This document shows positions 5,388-6,658 of a DNA stretch of 6,658 nt, in pieces. Made by a program: the position numbers and the translations under genes. Numbering within the stretch: position 1 is the stretch's first letter; every line of letters starts with the position of its first letter. The stretch is from an uncultured Ruminococcus sp. (GTDB taxonomy: Bacteria; Bacillota; Clostridia; Oscillospirales; Ruminococcaceae). The DNA lies in contig CACZQG010000186.1 in NCBI GenBank assembly GCA_902783235.1, positions 1 to 6,658 of the forward strand. The letters are read 5' to 3'. The notes under the pieces were generated by a model. It was not told where the DNA came from and made no database searches. It worked only from the letters and a program-made list of their open reading frames with translations.

Positions 5388-6569
5388 ATGCTGAAAGGAA
5401 AAACAGTAGTATTAGCTGTAACCGGTTCTATTGCAGCTTATAAAATGCCCAATGTGGCAAGACAGCTTATCAAGCTGGGGGCTGATGTTCAGGTGCTTAT
5501 GACCCGTAATGCAGCGCAGTTTATAAACCCTATAACTTTTGAAACTCTAACCTGTCATAAATGTCTTATAGATACCTTTGACAGGAATTTTCAGTACAGC
5601 GTAGAACACGTTGCACTTGCAAAGGCAGCTGATATTGTACTTATAGCTCCGGCATCCGCTAATGTAATAGGCAAGATAGCCGGAGGCATTGCGGATGATA
5701 TGCTTACAACTACAGTAATGGCTTGTCCCTGCAAAAAGTTGATATCTCCTGCAATGAATCACAATATGCTTCACAACCCAATAGTGGAGGACAACATAAA
5801 AAAGCTTGCCGCTTATGGCTATGGTATTATTTCCTCTGACAGGGGAATGCTGGCAAACGGCGACATTGGTGACGGAAGGATGCCGGAGGAATGGGTACTG
5901 GTGGAGCATATCCTGCATGAGATAGAATATGAAAAGGATCTGATGGGTAAAAAAATACTGGTGACAGCAGGTGCCACCAGAGAGGCTATTGATCCGGTTC
6001 GATTTATAACCAATCATTCCAGCGGCAAAATGGGTGCTGCTATTGCCGCAGCAGCTGCCAAAAGGGGAGCGGCTGTTACATTGGTACATGGACATATGGA
6101 GGTACAGCCCCCAATGTTCGTTGACTGTGTCAGTGTATCCTCAGCACAGGATATGTATGAGGCGGTAATGGACAGAGCAAACAGTCAGGATATTATAATT
6201 AAAGCGGCGGCTGTTGCGGATTACACACCTGTTGTCACCGCTGACAGTAAGCTGAAAAAATCGGATGATGATATGAGTATCCGGCTGAAGCGGACAAAGG
6301 ATATTCTGAAGGAATTGGGTAAGATCAGGAAAGAGGGTCAGCGGATATGCGGATTTTCAATGGAAACCGATAATATGCTGGAAAACTCACGGAAAAAGCT
6401 GGAAAGCAAAAACTGCGATATGATTTGTGCCAACAGTCTCCGTACAGCCGGTGCAGGCTTTGGAGTGGATACTAATGTTATTACACTTATTACCCGTGAG
6501 GGTATTGAGGAGCTGCCTCTCATGTCCAAGGAGGATGCAGCACACAGGATACTGGATGCGTTGAAATAA
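5388..6569 (+). CDS. coaBC: Bifunctional phosphopantothenoylcysteine decarboxylase / phosphopantothenate-cysteine ligase
   Basis: Cytosolic two-domain flavoprotein (Dfp). The C-terminal CoaB domain joins 4'-phosphopantothenate to cysteine using CTP; the N-terminal FMN-binding CoaC domain decarboxylates the product to phosphopantetheine. It has 393 residues, full length. CoaC: GSIAAYK (13-19), active-site H74, PASANVIGKIAGGIADDMLT (88-107) and PAMN with N124. CoaB: TAGATREAIDPVRFITNHSS (193-212) containing R205 and N209, AAAVADY (273-279), K288 and AxGFGVDTN-like ending (355-363). These match E. coli Dfp H75, N125, R206, N210 and K289 with a constant offset of one. The clamp motif usually written ACGD is ANGD here, so the residue equivalent to C158 is N157. 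The ATG at 5388 follows TGGAGGA (5374-5380); a TTG at 5373 overlaps that site and is unlikely to be used. Two consecutive stops (6567-6572) end the gene, the second running into a repeat. Confidence 0.96.
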   Translation: MLKGKTVVLAVTGSIAAYKMPNVARQLIKLGADVQVLMTRNAAQFINPITFETLTCHKCLIDTFDRNFQYSVEHVALAKAADIVLIAPASANVIGKIAGGIADDMLTTTVMACPCKKLISPAMNHNMLHNPIVEDNIKKLAAYGYGIISSDRGMLANGDIGDGRMPEEWVLVEHILHEIEYEKDLMGKKILVTAGATREAIDPVRFITNHSSGKMGAAIAAAAAKRGAAVTLVHGHMEVQPPMFVDCVSVSSAQDMYEAVMDRANSQDIIIKAAAVADYTPVVTADSKLKKSDDDMSIRLKRTKDILKELGKIRKEGQRICGFSMETDNMLENSRKKLESKNCDMICANSLRTAGAGFGVDTNVITLITREGIEELPLMSKEDAAHRILDALK

Positions 6570-6570
6570 T

Positions 6571-6658
6571 AAAGGCAACACCGCACAAAGACCGCTTGGA
6601 AGCTTTGCACGTCATCCGCCAGTGTTTCACCAAATCTTTGATTTGGATTGAAACACAA
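6571..6658. repeat. Second copy of the 15-base repeat and an edge hairpin (partial element)
   Basis: AAAGGCAACACCGCA (6571-6585) is identical to 3610-3624 and starts one base after the coaBC stop. The following 70 bases hold no gene. They contain a strong hairpin: GTGTTTCA (6622-6629) and CCAAATC (6630-6636) pair with GATTTGG (6640-6646) and TGAAACAC (6649-6656) around a TTT loop with an AT bulge. The element appears to run off the right edge. It could be the left end of a small dispersed (MITE-like) element whose other end, TGCGGTGTTGCCTTT, would lie outside the window. There is no clean terminator for coaBC before the edge. Confidence 0.55.

Noticed and set aside
5547..6095. 182-residue minus-strand ORF opposite coaBC
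   Set aside because: Cys/His/Ser-rich composition typical of antisense to a real gene; coaBC is unambiguous on the other strand.

Overview
The window looks like chromosomal DNA of a Ruminococcus-type Firmicute (Oscillospiraceae). This is an inference from moderately AT-rich DNA, strong AAAGGAGG ribosome binding sites, MalF/MalG-type sugar permeases without an adjacent ATPase, a VTC-domain/DUF4956 pair typical of Ruminococcus-like clostridia, and a type III pantothenate kinase. All six genes resemble core or niche-adaptation genes. No phage, plasmid, transposase or CRISPR sequence is visible.

Layout. (1) 1-1756, plus strand: the 3' end of an ABC sugar-uptake operon. A MalF-like permease runs in from the left edge and overlaps a complete MalG-like permease by ATGA; a strong intrinsic terminator follows. 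(2) 1757-2069: a 313-base gap with the terminator, AT-rich palindromes, a TATAAT promoter and an unusual leader in which a hairpin separates the Shine-Dalgarno sequence from the start codon. (3) 2070-3516, plus strand: a two-gene operon for a VTC-domain (polyphosphate-polymerase-type) protein and a DUF4956 membrane protein, overlapping by 8 bases and ending at a terminator. (4) 3517-3706: a convergent gap with that terminator and a long hairpin made from a 15-base repeat. (5) 3707-5119, minus strand: an ECF-transporter S component (probably PanT, pantothenate) followed by coaX. (6) 5120-5387: a divergent control region with two back-to-back extended -10 promoters and a roughly 160-base, apparently structured leader for the panT-coaX transcript. 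(7) 5388-6569, plus strand: coaBC. (8) 6571-6658: another copy of the 15-base repeat and a strong hairpin at the right edge.

The right half reads as a coenzyme A salvage locus. Pantothenate is imported (PanT plus an ECF module encoded elsewhere), phosphorylated (CoaX), then coupled to cysteine and decarboxylated (CoaBC). No pantothenate biosynthesis gene (panB/C/D) is present here. In the left half, the permeases import a sugar or oligosaccharide, and the VTC/DUF4956 pair may form a membrane polyphosphate-type machine.

Most worth a second look: an Asn in place of the usual catalytic Cys in the CoaC domain, the panT leader with mutually exclusive helices, the hairpin between Shine-Dalgarno and start codon of the VTC gene, and the shared 15-base repeat placed next to gene ends.
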